A stretch of DNA of 64,000 nt, from NCBI GenBank assembly GCA_949987705.1, contig OX465285.1:92203975-92267974 (forward strand), written 5' to 3'. Shown here in pieces: positions 46,166 to 56,815 of this stretch. A program made the translations under genes and the position numbers. The stretch comes from Thereva unica (taxonomy: Eukaryota; Arthropoda; Insecta; Diptera; Therevidae). How positions within the stretch are numbered: position 1 is the stretch's first letter; the number at the start of each line of letters is the position of its first letter. Under the pieces are notes generated by a model. That model saw only the letters and a list, made by a program, of their open reading frames with translations. It did not search any database and had not been told where the DNA came from.

Positions 46166-46734
46166 TGCAACATGAGGTAAACTTTGATCTCTCTTGTGAC
46201 TCGCTTCAATTTTCGATTATATCGTTTCAATTTTTTATTCCTAAATTCCTCATTTCTTTTTAATTATCTTAGATTGACCTATTTGTCTTTTTCGAACTTG
46301 TAGAGCTTTGAGCTTTGGCATTCATTCTTCGTTTATAAGTATTAGATGGACAACCTTGCTGAGAAAACGACTTTTGGCATACTGCAGAGAAAATTTTTCT
46401 TCTAAATCAAGCTATCTAAGCTAGATACAACACGTTGGTGCCTTTTTGTACCAACTATTTTGTAGAGTATTCTTCGTTCAAAAACGGGATTTGTTGTTGT
46501 TATCCAGAGCTTTGGTCTTTGAATCAAAGGTTTTTACAATAGAGATTGTTGCATGCAAAGTAGACCATGTTCACTGCTCGGTTTGTACCAAATATGGATA
46601 TGTGGGTATTCCTGTCTTTATCTGTGACTATGTTGAAGCATTTCAAGATTTGTAGGTCTTTTACTAAACTTCTCTAGTTCGTTGAGTCAATCGATTGTCT
46701 AATCTTCATAGGTTATTGCTTTCCATGTTATTGT

Positions 46735-47807
46735 TCAATACCCCTTTCCATAGTTTAAAACGATATGAACAGGACCTCTATTCGACTTATATTTCGCTTG
46801 ATCAAGTTTTAATGGACCAGCTGCATTCACATTGACATACGTGGAAGAAATTCCTGATCCTGAGGTTGAGGCGACATTTTCAAATGAACCAATTGAAATG
46901 TGTTCGTTCATAACAAGAAGAGCATGGTTAAGGTCTTGTTCGATATCTTCACATTTCTGCTCCAGGCTCAGCTCCAGCTTGACTCTTTCTTCGACAATAA
47001 CACCAGAAGCGATGAAATAGTTAGTATTCGGCAAAAGTGTGTGGATTAAACTCGAACACACCGATTCTGGAAAAGGTAGTTGGTGGCACATTGTGTAGAT
47101 AAGATTGCTTTCCACCAACATTCGCTGTTTGCCACGCAGTGTGTTTTTCGACATAACGAACCTCAACTGGCCAGAATACACCATTGTCCAAAGGCGGAAT
47201 GCTATATTTGCAGTGAGGTGGGAATGTCAATGTTGTTATGCCATGTTCTACAGTTAGTTCGATTGCAGCCACGGAAAGACGCGACGTTTGATTGTCAAGC
47301 AGCACTGGCGAGTCCTTGATGGGGTGTAAGCTCTTCGGGCAAGATTGTAGTTTTTGGAAAGATACGGCGGAATGAACGTATCTGCAGAACTTACAGCAAC
47401 AGCACAGGTAACATTAGTGCCTCGTTCTTCGACCGACATTTGACCAACACGTTTGCACATTTTTTTGGCCAGTAACTTTTGGACTTTTATGGGAACAGTT
47501 TGAAAACCTGTCCGTATTCCAAACGCGGTCACGTGGAAAACTCTTTTTCATACTGATCTCCCAGCTTCCTGTAAAATTTATCGACGCTTTCCTTGTTCAA
47601 GCCTTCGACTCTGGCTACGTTGATTCGTTGCGGCGTTTGACGGGTGATGGCCTTATGATGCTTCATGAATCCATAGCACTAATCAATTCTAGCCGTTTTA
47701 GCATTATTCCAAGAATCTGGCATCGGCATTTTTCCCCTGCTAGCAAATTTCGATGGCATCGTGCGTGGCTTCTTGGTGGCCAATCCTTGGTTAATTTTGT
47801 TGGCCAT
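46735..47807 (-). pseudogene. CENP-B/jerky/pogo-type DDE transposase relic
   Basis: Reading the reverse strand from an ATG at 47807: MANKINQGLATKKPR, then after a stop a helix-turn-helix-like RQTPQRINVARVEGLNKESV and DKFYRKLGDQYEK. Next comes VWNTD (first catalytic Asp, in the usual NVDETG motif), a frameshift, and TGFQTVPIKVQKLLAKKMCK then RVGQMSVEERGTNVTCAVAV. LLDNQTSRLSVAAIELTVEH (second Asp) follows in another frame, then GITTLTFPPHCKYSIPPLDN (third Asp). This is the DDE_1 superfamily endonuclease order. The C-terminal tail contains EQKCEDIEQDLNHAL. At least two frameshifts and a stop make it inactive. No TIRs were found. It could also derive from a domesticated jerky-like gene copy. Confidence 0.82.
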
Positions 47808-48842
47808 TGAAAGATATGAATCCCTTTTTTAAGATTGTATCAAATTTTACTATGATTAATTCAATTCACAATCATATTAGTTCTTCTAATTATCATTACG
47901 GAATGGTCTTGCAAAAAGAAAACCTTGTGATCCTTAAAACAGGATAAAAAGAGTGAATATGAAATTACATTGAATTGAATTATCAACCCATATTCTTGAC
48001 GGGCTGTAATATATACTCGTATGATACTAATGAAAATGAGCTAATAAAGGAAATCCTAATCAACTCTATCATTTAATTATCATTAGGTACTATACATCGG
48101 GATGCTACAACATAACCTATACACCTTTATAAATTAGGACAGCCAGATGATCATTGAAGTATTATTCGATCAATTCGATGTTTGCTTTTATATGTGAAAA
48201 AATGCGAGATAGATTTCAGATTTTTACTTGAACAGAAAAATATCCTTCTATACACATCTTTGCTGGCATCCAATTAGGAATACTCCTTTGTAGATTCTAT
48301 GGACTGAAGTGAAAAGGCTTTCAATGATTTTTATTTTTACAGGATTGTTCTTTTCGCAATTCTCTATACCAGAAATAAAAAAATTGTAATTAGTATTAAT
48401 TAGATGTACCATATCCTTGATTGGAGTGGATATAATAAACCGTTTGTTGGATACTAATAAAGTTGAAAGAAATTAATGAAGAAATTCTTAATGGTAATAA
48501 GCAAAGAAGAACGCCTTAGTATTAGCTGTGTCTAAATGTCTTTACGTGTCTTAAGGAAAACATAATTATCATTCAATTTATTTCAATTTTATTTAATGCA
48601 AAATGTAATCTCCTTCGATAGCTAAAACCGTCAGTTTTTGGAGGAAAAATAGTCTATAGTCCGTCTTCCCCGCTGTAAGTAAAGGGTTGTTTTTCTTTTC
48701 ACGTTTTTTCCATCTCCAGGCTCGCTTTTGTGGCGACCACAATACAAAGATCAAATGGAAATTGTATTCATTATATTTTTCTCGCTCAACTCGTGTGGTG
48801 GCCAAATAGCGAGTTTCGACACACAACCAAACCTTTTAATTA
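47808..48842. other. AT-rich, no gene
   Basis: No feature beyond AT-rich sequence. The reverse-strand ORF at 48826-48593 shows no domain. The 5' TIR of the relic transposase above was looked for here and not found. Confidence 0.4.
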
Positions 48843-49202
48843 CCGAGTTTCCATGGGAGTCTAGTTAAGTTGTGGTTGAGTTGAAATGGCACTTCAACTC
48901 AGTGATTTAACTCTATGGGTTTCCATTGGTAACTTCCGCGTTTTTCTCCATATTTTCCCAAAAATTATTTTGGTTATAGATGTTTCTTTAAACGCATTTA
49001 TTAAATATAAAGTCTCTTCTGACGTCATCATGTTCACTTTGCCATTGTGCCGTTTTTAGTTGTGTGCATGAAGTCAGTTCAACCTACTTATTTTCGTTGA
49101 GTTGAACAGAGTTCAAAATATTTAACGAAAACTCTTAACTATGTCTGTTTCCATTACGTTTAACTCGGGTTCAACTCTGGTTGAACTCTCATGGAAACTC
49201 AG
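48843..49202. mobile_element. TA-flanked MITE with GTTTCCATG ends, copy 1 (360 bp)
   Basis: The left end CCGAGTTTCCATGGGAGTCT and the reverse complement of the right end, CTGAGTTTCCATGAGAGTTC, match at 15 of 20 bases. TA flanks both ends (48841-48842 and 49203-49204). The interior repeats GTTTCCAT and GTTGAGTT/AACTCAAC words. There is no ORF. A TA TSD fits Tc1/mariner-type mobilisation. A second copy with the same right end is at 61448-61732. Confidence 0.8.
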
Positions 49203-49214
49203 TAAATGTGATTC

Positions 49215-49480
49215 AAGGCAGAGTCAGATAAATTCCAAGTTTGAAAGCTGTGGAGTTAATGCTAATAAGGGATTAGTCTCGATCATATTGTACAGCACTT
49301 CGTCATTGACATCTGAGGGTCTACCTGGATTGTTCGAGCGTTTCGGCTTCGACTGAGAATGACGAAGAGTGGGTTCAAAAACCTTACTATGGTTCAATGC
49401 AAAGGCATTAGTTGTGATATAGTTTTGTACATTATTATCTTTGTCGATTTTTATGATCTTTAGCATTTCCTTCAAACTAT
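49215..49480 (-). pseudogene. Mariner transposase N-terminal relic
   Basis: The reverse-strand frame contains FEPTLRHSQSKPKRSNNPGR, PSDVNDEVLYNMIETNPLLA and LTPQLSNLEF, matching the 'GRPS..DDE.L..LIE.NP..T...LA' linker and second helix-turn-helix of mariner DNA-binding domains. Catalytic sequence is absent. It lies directly beside the TA-flanked MITE, but a link between the two is not shown. Confidence 0.68.
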
Positions 49481-51203
49481 AAAATATTCTATGTATCCTA
49501 TCTCAATGCTTTCAAAAATGTTGTTGATGCCGTCATTATTATTGCTGCTATCACATAGCCTAATGACGCCCACACACTGTATGATTTGGCTGTCAACATG
49601 ATAAATCGTATAAAAAATCGTTGTCGTGTGTGGAGGTGTAGGCAGACAATATCCAAGCTGGATGAAAAAAATGAATGAGGATTAAAGTACTTTAATTTTT
49701 TTTTTGTGGGCGGACCATATGTATGTTAGGTTAAACTGGTTGTACCGTGTGTGGAAAAGTTGCCAAGCTTTTCATGTGGGCAGGTATTCTTTATTGATGT
49801 AAAGGGATTTTTATTTGATCCAATTTTTATTCAACTTGACATATGCGATATTTAAAGACATTTTGTTTTCAGAAACCTAATTATTTTAAAACAAAACAAG
49901 GATTATATTTCATTGAGTCCCGGGTTAAAAAAAAAGGTACATAAAGTAATAAAATATTTATAAAAATAATCAAAATAACCTCTACATATTTTGTACATCA
50001 AAGCTCCAATCCAATACAACCTTCACATTATTCCACAGCATTCGATATTGTTCTGGATCATTGAAGAATTTTTCCAAGCCTTAAACTACAATTTATCCAA
50101 TGTTCAAATTATTTCTAATAGATGGCGGCACATTACTAAACAAATCGTCACAATATTCATATGTCAAATTAAAAATTAACGAATAGGTTTACATTTTGAT
50201 AGTACCCCTTCCTACCGAATCAAAACCCCGCACTGAAAACCCGTCTTTCTCATCAACAAACATTTGGTTTAAGTATTAGCTAAATCGATCATTTATTATA
50301 AAACTTAGCTACAGCGCCACCTAATGAGTCCGCATATAACTATAAACCTTACCTGCCACTATAAACCTTACCATCCTAGATGACCTCAATGTATTTCTTC
50401 ATTAAAAACTTAGAAACAAAAAGTTTAAAGCTCGAATATTTCTGCTTTTAACAGATTTACTTTTCGTTTCTTCTAAGGTCAGTACCTCAATGACCTCTAC
50501 GTATTCCATAAAATCCTCTTTGTTATCCTCGAATACCCTTGGTTTATAGCCAACTGTAACTCTCTATTGCCCATGTAGAAGAATTACCCGAGGCTGTTCT
50601 GGATATTAAATTTTCAGAATAAACGCGGTAATGGTGACCCTGAGGCAAACAATTTGGCCTTAGGCTAACATTTGACCTTGATAGGTAAGATGGGTAGGCG
50701 GCGATTTCCACAAACTAGTAGCTCTAGAATTTTAGAACGTAGTTGCTGTAGGTGACGTGTTTTTTGTGTGTAAAGTTAAAAATTTCCGCAGTAAAATGAG
50801 CCTTTGTGTAAATTGACCGATTTTGTGATTAGCGAGACGAGTTATTGAAGATTTGACCTCCATGTTCAGAGAAAACCTGGACAGATTTATTTCAATTTAA
50901 AAGTTTCAGCACCAAATGACTCTAGGATTGTGTTTGCAAATTAAGTTTGTTTTTTGATTGATGTATTTGAAATAAACAATTTTTATTTCCTTGAAGATTT
51001 TTGTTAACTTAAACTGTCCTTAGTTGTGGTGCAGTTTAGTTAATTTTTTGTTTAGAATATACCAATCGTTTGGAACCGTTCGTTAGTTGTTCGTCATTGA
51101 CATGACGTATAGTAGAGACGACAGCACAGTTAAATTTATTATGAACAAAATCTAGATTGACACAGAGGCATACACATAGAGACAAATATCTACTAACCAT
51201 AGG
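49481..51203. other. AT-rich, no gene
   Basis: No recognisable coding sequence or repeat boundary. A short ACACACTGTATGATTTGGCT ... CGTGTGTGGAGG stretch near 49570-49645 is mildly palindromic. The rest is unremarkable. Confidence 0.4.
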
Positions 51204-51590
51204 TATAAGGACAGGGCTGGCGCTTGGGTCTTTTGCGCCCGGTGCATAATGCCATATTGCGCCCCATTAGCTCTTCATTTTTTTATCGCAGTAAAAGAAA
51301 ATTGAAAACTACACATTCGGTGCATGGGAGAAATATTTTTCATAGTTTGCGCAAAAGCTAATTCGATAAAAATTAATACAACAATAAGATTGATAAAGGA
51401 TGGTGAATACAGGATGTATTTGTTAATTTTACAGAGCGACCGGGTGGTTTTGGTTAGACGGACAAAAATTCGTAGGGGGTGGAGGCTGGTAAATCATAAC
51501 GTTTTAGCCAGTTAGGTCAGTTCAAAGTTTTTGTTGGAGTTTTACAGATAACCCCATTTTTTTTTAAATCCAAATTTCTGAAATTGCGCT

Positions 51591-53073
51591 CAGTGCCGGC
51601 GGATAGTTCTGGGCCCCGGGTGGGTAGTCAGACAAATCCATCCCACCCCTCCCCCTTCAACTATTATTTGGAAATAGTCTTCCCTAGAAGAAGCTAACTC
51701 ACATCATTGTGAATCTGGAAGATGGACCGACCGTGTGGAGTTTCGCAGGGATCCGCTCTGGGACCTCTTCTGTGGGCCACAATGTATAATGATGTATTGA
51801 AGCTACGATCGAATTATGCCTGGACGAAGCTACGTGAGAGATTAAAGCTTGGCCTGATAGTGCCATTGTCCGTAAGGATCAAGGTATGGGAACAGATATT
51901 TCACTCATAGACCGCCCTAAGATAGTGATGATTGACCAGAGGCTTAATTTGAAAAACCTTTAGAGGGCATGGCTACTTGTACAGCAATGCGAATGTGGGG
52001 CCTCAGACTAAGCCGTCGAATCCCGATGGCGAGGGTCATTAGCTCAGTCTTGTTTTCGCAGCGTCCACTGTAGGCAGAAGCGTTTAACAAGACGGCTAAC
52101 AGCATAAAATGGAGAGCCGCATATAGAGTGATGTGTGCCGCCGATTTTCGCTGACAGATAGTTGCGTGCTTGGGTTCCGTCTAGTCGTTGCAAATAAACA
52201 AAAATCTAAGCGGCGATTACATATTTGTTGTGCGTGTTTGAGTTTGGGTATTTGACAAATTTTTGCGTTGCGTTCCATTTCAGTCATTTGAAGTTACGGA
52301 TTTCTATTTCGCCGAATGCACCGCACGTACGCATGTATCTGTCTATAGCTTAAGTGCTGCAGGATCATATTTAACCATGCGGCTTGCATGATAGTGGGTA
52401 TGATCCAGAGTGGGAGCCAAAAACAGCGCGGCTGCAGATGTCGTACTGTGAGTCCATAACGCAATGGCAGGGGAAGTGGAACAAGTCTGTTAAGTCAAGT
52501 CTGTCCTTATTCCAAACGTGGTGAAATGGGTTACAAGGGAGTGTAGGAAAATGAGTTAGGACCTCTGAGTTCTGACTATAAATGAAAGATATAGGAAATA
52601 ATACCTCCATCGTTTCGATGCCTGGTATAACCAAATACCCAGGATAACGCAGAGCACATCTTATTTTATTGTAGGAATATAGGCCCTAATTAGAAGCAAC
52701 GACCGAGGCGCCCCAACACTGAAAAACATCCTAGGATACATGATGAGAAAACAACACGGGTGCAGGAAATTGGAAAGGACGTTGAAAGCCAGACACAGTG
52801 AGTTGATCCTGGCAGAAGCCTGAGGAAAGAGATAAAAGCAAACAAACTCCAGGAGGATTAGCAGCTAAAAGCTGATCTATCGCCGCGACGCTATGCGAAA
52901 AAATCCAGCCACGCAGGAAGCGTGGAAGCCCATGAGATGTTTTAGTGGGTTAGAGTCTCACTTAACCGGCATGCAGGACCCTATGGGTAAAATTCCGGGT
53001 GGATATTTTATCCATGTAGAATTTTCCGCTTGGGTACTACTACCCTCCATACCCACATTATCCGACGGCTATG
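51591..53073. mobile_element. Second hAT-like element nested in the first
   Basis: The left end CAGTGCCGGCGGATAG pairs with the right end TTATCCGACGGCTATG (12 of 16 complementary). The host sequence is duplicated on each side: ATTGCGCT (51583-51590) and ATTGCGTC (53074-53081), 6 of 8 identical, against the undivided ATTGCACC of copy 1. The interior has GGGCCCCGGGTGGGTAG at the left and GGGTACTACTACCC at the right. No hAT transposase is visible; the centre is filled by an R1-clade relic. Confidence 0.72.
51720..52860 (+). mobile_element. R1-clade retrotransposon relic (innermost level of the nest)
   Basis: DRPCGVSQGSALGPLLWATM then YNDVLKLRSNYAW (51722-51820) is the RT block 'GVPQGSVLGPLLWN.MYD.VL'. 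After a deletion come VRIKVWEQIFHS, a TALRYLG-like segment, then FNKTANSIKWRAAYRVMCAA (about 52080-52140) and NAEHILFYCRNIG (about 52640-52690), equivalent to the C-terminal zinc-knuckle region. The NKTANS.KWRAAYR block is almost the same as in the 25.8 kb copy, so both belong to one family. Stops and frameshifts are abundant. Confidence 0.8.
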
Positions 53074-53148
53074 ATTGCGTCCCGTCCAATTGCGCCCGGT
53101 GCAAGTGCACCATTAGCAGCTATGAAAGTGCTGTCCCTTGCATAAGGA

Positions 53149-54849
53149 ATTCGAAACTTCAACCTAGGGAGCGGCAATTCTGGTGTAGGAGCGTTTGATT
53201 ATGATGAACCATTGTATAAATATAAGCCGATATAATGACTCCAACCTCAGAAAAACCAGTTTTTCAAGTCCCATTAGTCTAGTGCTTCATGTTTCTTGTC
53301 TTGAAAATAGATAGTCTGCGTCTATATTTTTATGATAAATTTTTTCACAGATTTTTTCTGGCAATATTCACCATCTAAAGGAATTTATTTTTGTGACAAA
53401 CTTTCTGCTCCTAAACTCTTTAATGCTTCAATACAGAAACGTTATACTTAAAACCTTCCTTGGAAATTCCAAGTATATTTTTAAAAAGTGAGCAAAACCT
53501 ATTTTTAGGAACACCCACATGATTTTAATCCATCGATACTTATCTCTTTAGACACCCACATATTAAGGGAAACACACCCCCATAGATCGAACCATCTCAA
53601 GGTTTTATTGTTCCTGCTAAAAATATTATCTTCAAAAAAATGCTTGCGTAGTTTCTTACATTTTTAAATTTATATTTAAGAAATAAAATAAAAACTTACC
53701 CGCGTTTATCTTTCACTCGAAGAAGTTTCTTATTACGAGTTATTGGTTGATTGGTCGATTTTATGCCTTATGGATTCACCTAAACCATAAATTGGTGAGT
53801 TTATCTAATTCTTTCAAGGTGAAATTTCTTGGAAATTGTTTCATGAAAGAAGGGAAAAATGATGAATTATTGATGAAAACGATGGAACTCTTTTTTTTCT
53901 TTCTTTTAACAGGGATTTTCATTGCACACATAAAAAAATATTGTCAAGGAATAACATGGTCGAAAAAAAGCGGAATTCATTGGGAGGATATTTTTTTTCT
54001 GTGGGATTTATTGGAAGGGGCTAGAATGAGATTGGATGGTCAAGGACGTTTCTTAGAATTTTTCGATGAAAATCTTCATTGTAATGGAAGTTATTTGTGG
54101 TGATGCTGTTAAAATTTATAAAAACTTTGCAATTGGATGATACCAATAGAAAACGGTAAAGATTTCACGCATACACCAACTCTATTAATAGTAGACCAAC
54201 ATATTCTTAATAGCACCTGTGATACCTCGATCCAAAAAGATTATTCATTCGATTCCTTAGGTATCTAAAAACATTTGCGTCGCATTTAAGTTCAAGGACC
54301 TTCCCCAGAGAATACAAAAAAAGTTTGTGACCACTTTCGAAGAACCTTGCCAACCTTATATGTTTATACAAGAATGTTATTGTTACAAAAAATATACAAT
54401 TTTATAAGTCTTCAAGAAAAAACATCTTCCATGGTAAAAATTGAGATATTTTAAGTTTTATTTTTCAAATTTTATTGTATTTTATTTTTTTCATAAAATA
54501 TTCCCAAAAATGTTAAGATTGAAAATTCCTAGAATAATGACTACGGTGTGTATGTTATGTTTGGCGTAGGTCCTACAGTTCGAGGAATTGAACAAAACCT
54601 TCTTTTCTCAAAATTGTATCAAACCTCTCAAATCACGATTACGTATTGTTTGATCTTATTTCTGGGCTTACCATGAAGCTTATCGTTTGAGACGCAGTAT
54701 TTCGTGTTTCGACTTTGATGTTTATACATCATTAGACCAATTTTTTGCGATGGGGACTAATCTTGTTGGTTTAGACTTGTTATTGTTACAATAAACAATA
54801 TCTTAGAAATACATTCATCACCTCCAGCGTTTTTCAGAGTTACGTAAAA
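53149..54849. other. AT-rich; one possible exon-like ORF at 53.91-54.10 kb
   Basis: A T-rich tract ends in TTTTAACAG at 53911, a good splice-acceptor shape. It is followed by an open frame of about 64 codons (IAHIKKYCQGITWSKKSGIH, WEDIFFLWDLLEGARMRLDG, QGRFLEFFDENLHCNGSYLW, stop at 54101). A GTGAGT donor-like site lies near 53792. The composition looks coding, yet it matches no family I know and no partner exon is identified. The remainder is AT-rich. Confidence 0.35.
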
Positions 54850-56224
54850 TATCATGGTATTGGAAGCCCCACTAAACTTGGGTAACCCACACAGCCGCCG
54901 TTCTGCCGTAAGGTTCTGGCCTCGCTAAATGGTCAAGGCAAGGAGGGCAGGAGTGAAATTGAGGAACCCACGGAGCATTACCGAAGCCCGCTTTCGTGAA
55001 CTACTTCTACCGAACCGGCCGAAGGTAAGACTGCGTTTGGGACCCCGGGAAACTTGAACAGTCAAGTGCAAGTGACGAACCAGGAGGCAACCTGCTGAAC
55101 TTGTTCCAGCGGTCTGGCTCACACATATGGGCTAAAGGGTACAAGAGACTAAGCTTATGGCTGCAATACTTTCAACCCCCATAATACTTTGGAGGTATAA
55201 GGTCCCAAAATACTGTGACGGCCACTTGTACTATTGCATTACAAGCCCAATTAATGAACACATACTTTCCCAGATGAAAGGACGAAACAAAAGTCGAAGC
55301 GCCAGAGAACGAGCTAGTATTACATAGGAGTCTAAGTCTGTGCCGTGTTTATGATCCAAACACCGCACAAACCGGGATTACTGGCTGTACAAGACTCGCC
55401 ATTCATCTGTTCCTGCCTGTTCATGGAACAGAATAAATACAGCGAGTCTAAAGAGGACATACTCGAAAACACTAGCAATCCCAAGGTGTAAATAATCCTG
55501 CTGAAGGGATGGATGGTTACGACGTGAATGTACTACTTCTACCGATATACCCCTTATACCAGACATCCTTCGGCTCAGTTAAGCTTTCACATGGTAATAC
55601 GGAGTTCTACCATCGGTGACTATCCTTTCTCGCGCAACTCGTGGGATTAGTGTAAATAAATCAAGAGAAAATTATGACCCGAGCAATAATAAAATATGGT
55701 CTTACAACCGGCAAACACCGGCCGCTTGGCTTTTTAATGGGCATATGATGGCCGTAGAGTTTTTAACTATTTTTAATGGGAGCACATACGGCTTCACGAC
55801 GGTCAAACTTGAACAAAAGATTTAAATTGCCAAGTATTGAGCTTGAAAATCTGCTGAAGGGAATTTTTCAGGATCCTTCTTACATGAAAGCAGTCTAGGC
55901 CCGTATACAACGGTGAAGTACGCATAAACTACACCTTCTTGGGAAACATTCTGTTCCATGGGGGAAGGGAACAAAAAAAGCGAACGTCGTGAGAAGGCGA
56001 GGTGGTCGCTAGTCTCTACGTGGCCGTGGATACCGATCTTCATAGCAAGAAGCGAGTTGGATCCCCTGAATCCTCTCCAGGTCTCACAATGGATGTTTTT
56101 GAGACTGATTATGTGAAGACTCTTGTGACCACGGAAACCTGTGAACCAGAAAGGCGAAGCTAAGGCAGTAGCATAAGTACACAGCCTAGTTATAATATTC
56201 TAATATGCACTGCAAAACCGAGAG
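54850..56224. other. GC-richer, heavily broken sequence, probably old TE
   Basis: Less AT-rich than its surroundings and crossed by stops in all frames. It leads directly into the LOA-like RT/RNase H relic and may be its degraded upstream part (ORF1/endonuclease), although no motif is clear. A reverse-strand 65-codon ORF at 55122-54925 is likely a shadow. Confidence 0.4.
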
Positions 56225-56815
56225 ATGGGTCTCAAGCTGAAGAAGATCCTGTTTATGTATACAGCCGCCGCGCTCCCAATCCTCTCGCACGGCTACCTGG
56301 TGTTGTAACCAGCTGTGAGAAGCACCTATAATGTTATAAAGCTAGGAATGTCCCATAAGATGGTCCGATCTTCACATCAAGTACCTATCTTCGTATAGTA
56401 ACATAGCGAGACTTGGACTTCAAAACTATATTCCGGGCCTGGACTTAAAAACCCTACGGTGAAAGTAGAATCTTGGTTTTGCGAAGGGAACCCTTTCCAC
56501 TAGATTTAACCTCAGAAAGGACTTCTCCGTCGAAATACTCTCAACATGGCAGTGGAGGCGTCCTGAACGAGTTTGATATATGGATATCTACCTAGCGATC
56601 CTAGCACCTCCTAGTACGCACGTTAGTATCTTTCAAGCGGGAGTGCTGGTGGCCTTGAAGGCCTTCCAGACAATGAACCTTGAACCTACTCAAGGATGTA
56701 ACATTGGAATTTTCATACATAGTCAAGGCTCTACAAAAGCTCTGGAATTAGTAATAAAGGGCTCCAACGAGAAAACTAGGAAGTCAAGCACGGAAGCGTG
56801 AGGCTCTGCGGGGCT
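56225..56815 (+). mobile_element. I/LOA-like RT thumb and RNase H relic
   Basis: GLKLKKILFMYTAAALPILS then HGYLVL (56230-56307) matches the 'WGL.P.....Y.A..RPIL.YG.LVWWP' RT segment. PAVRS, YNVIKLG and a frame at 56580-56801 follow, with THVSIFQAGVLVALKAFQTM and IGIFIHSQGSTKALELVIKG. These correspond to '.VFQAEV.AI......' and 'I.SDSQAALKAL' of RNase H. The catalytic Glu and Asp are replaced (QAG, HSQ). Dead fragment of the same broad group as the 17.8-19.5 kb element. Confidence 0.65.

Larger units (their letters stand above)
51212..53140. mobile_element. hAT-type MITE, copy 2, expanded by nested insertions (1.93 kb)
   Basis: The left end CAGGGCTGGCGCTTGGGTCT and right end AAGTGCTGTCCCTTG are the same termini as the 22.8 kb element. 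Flanks TATAAGGA (51204-51211) and CATAAGGA (53141-53148) match at 7 of 8 bases. The left arm runs to about 51590 and the right arm resumes at 53074 (CCAATTGCGCCCGGTGCAAG). Joined, they correspond to the compact copy, with about 190 bp more interior near 51243-51435 that copy 1 lacks. Everything between 51591 and 53073 is a later insertion. Confidence 0.88.
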
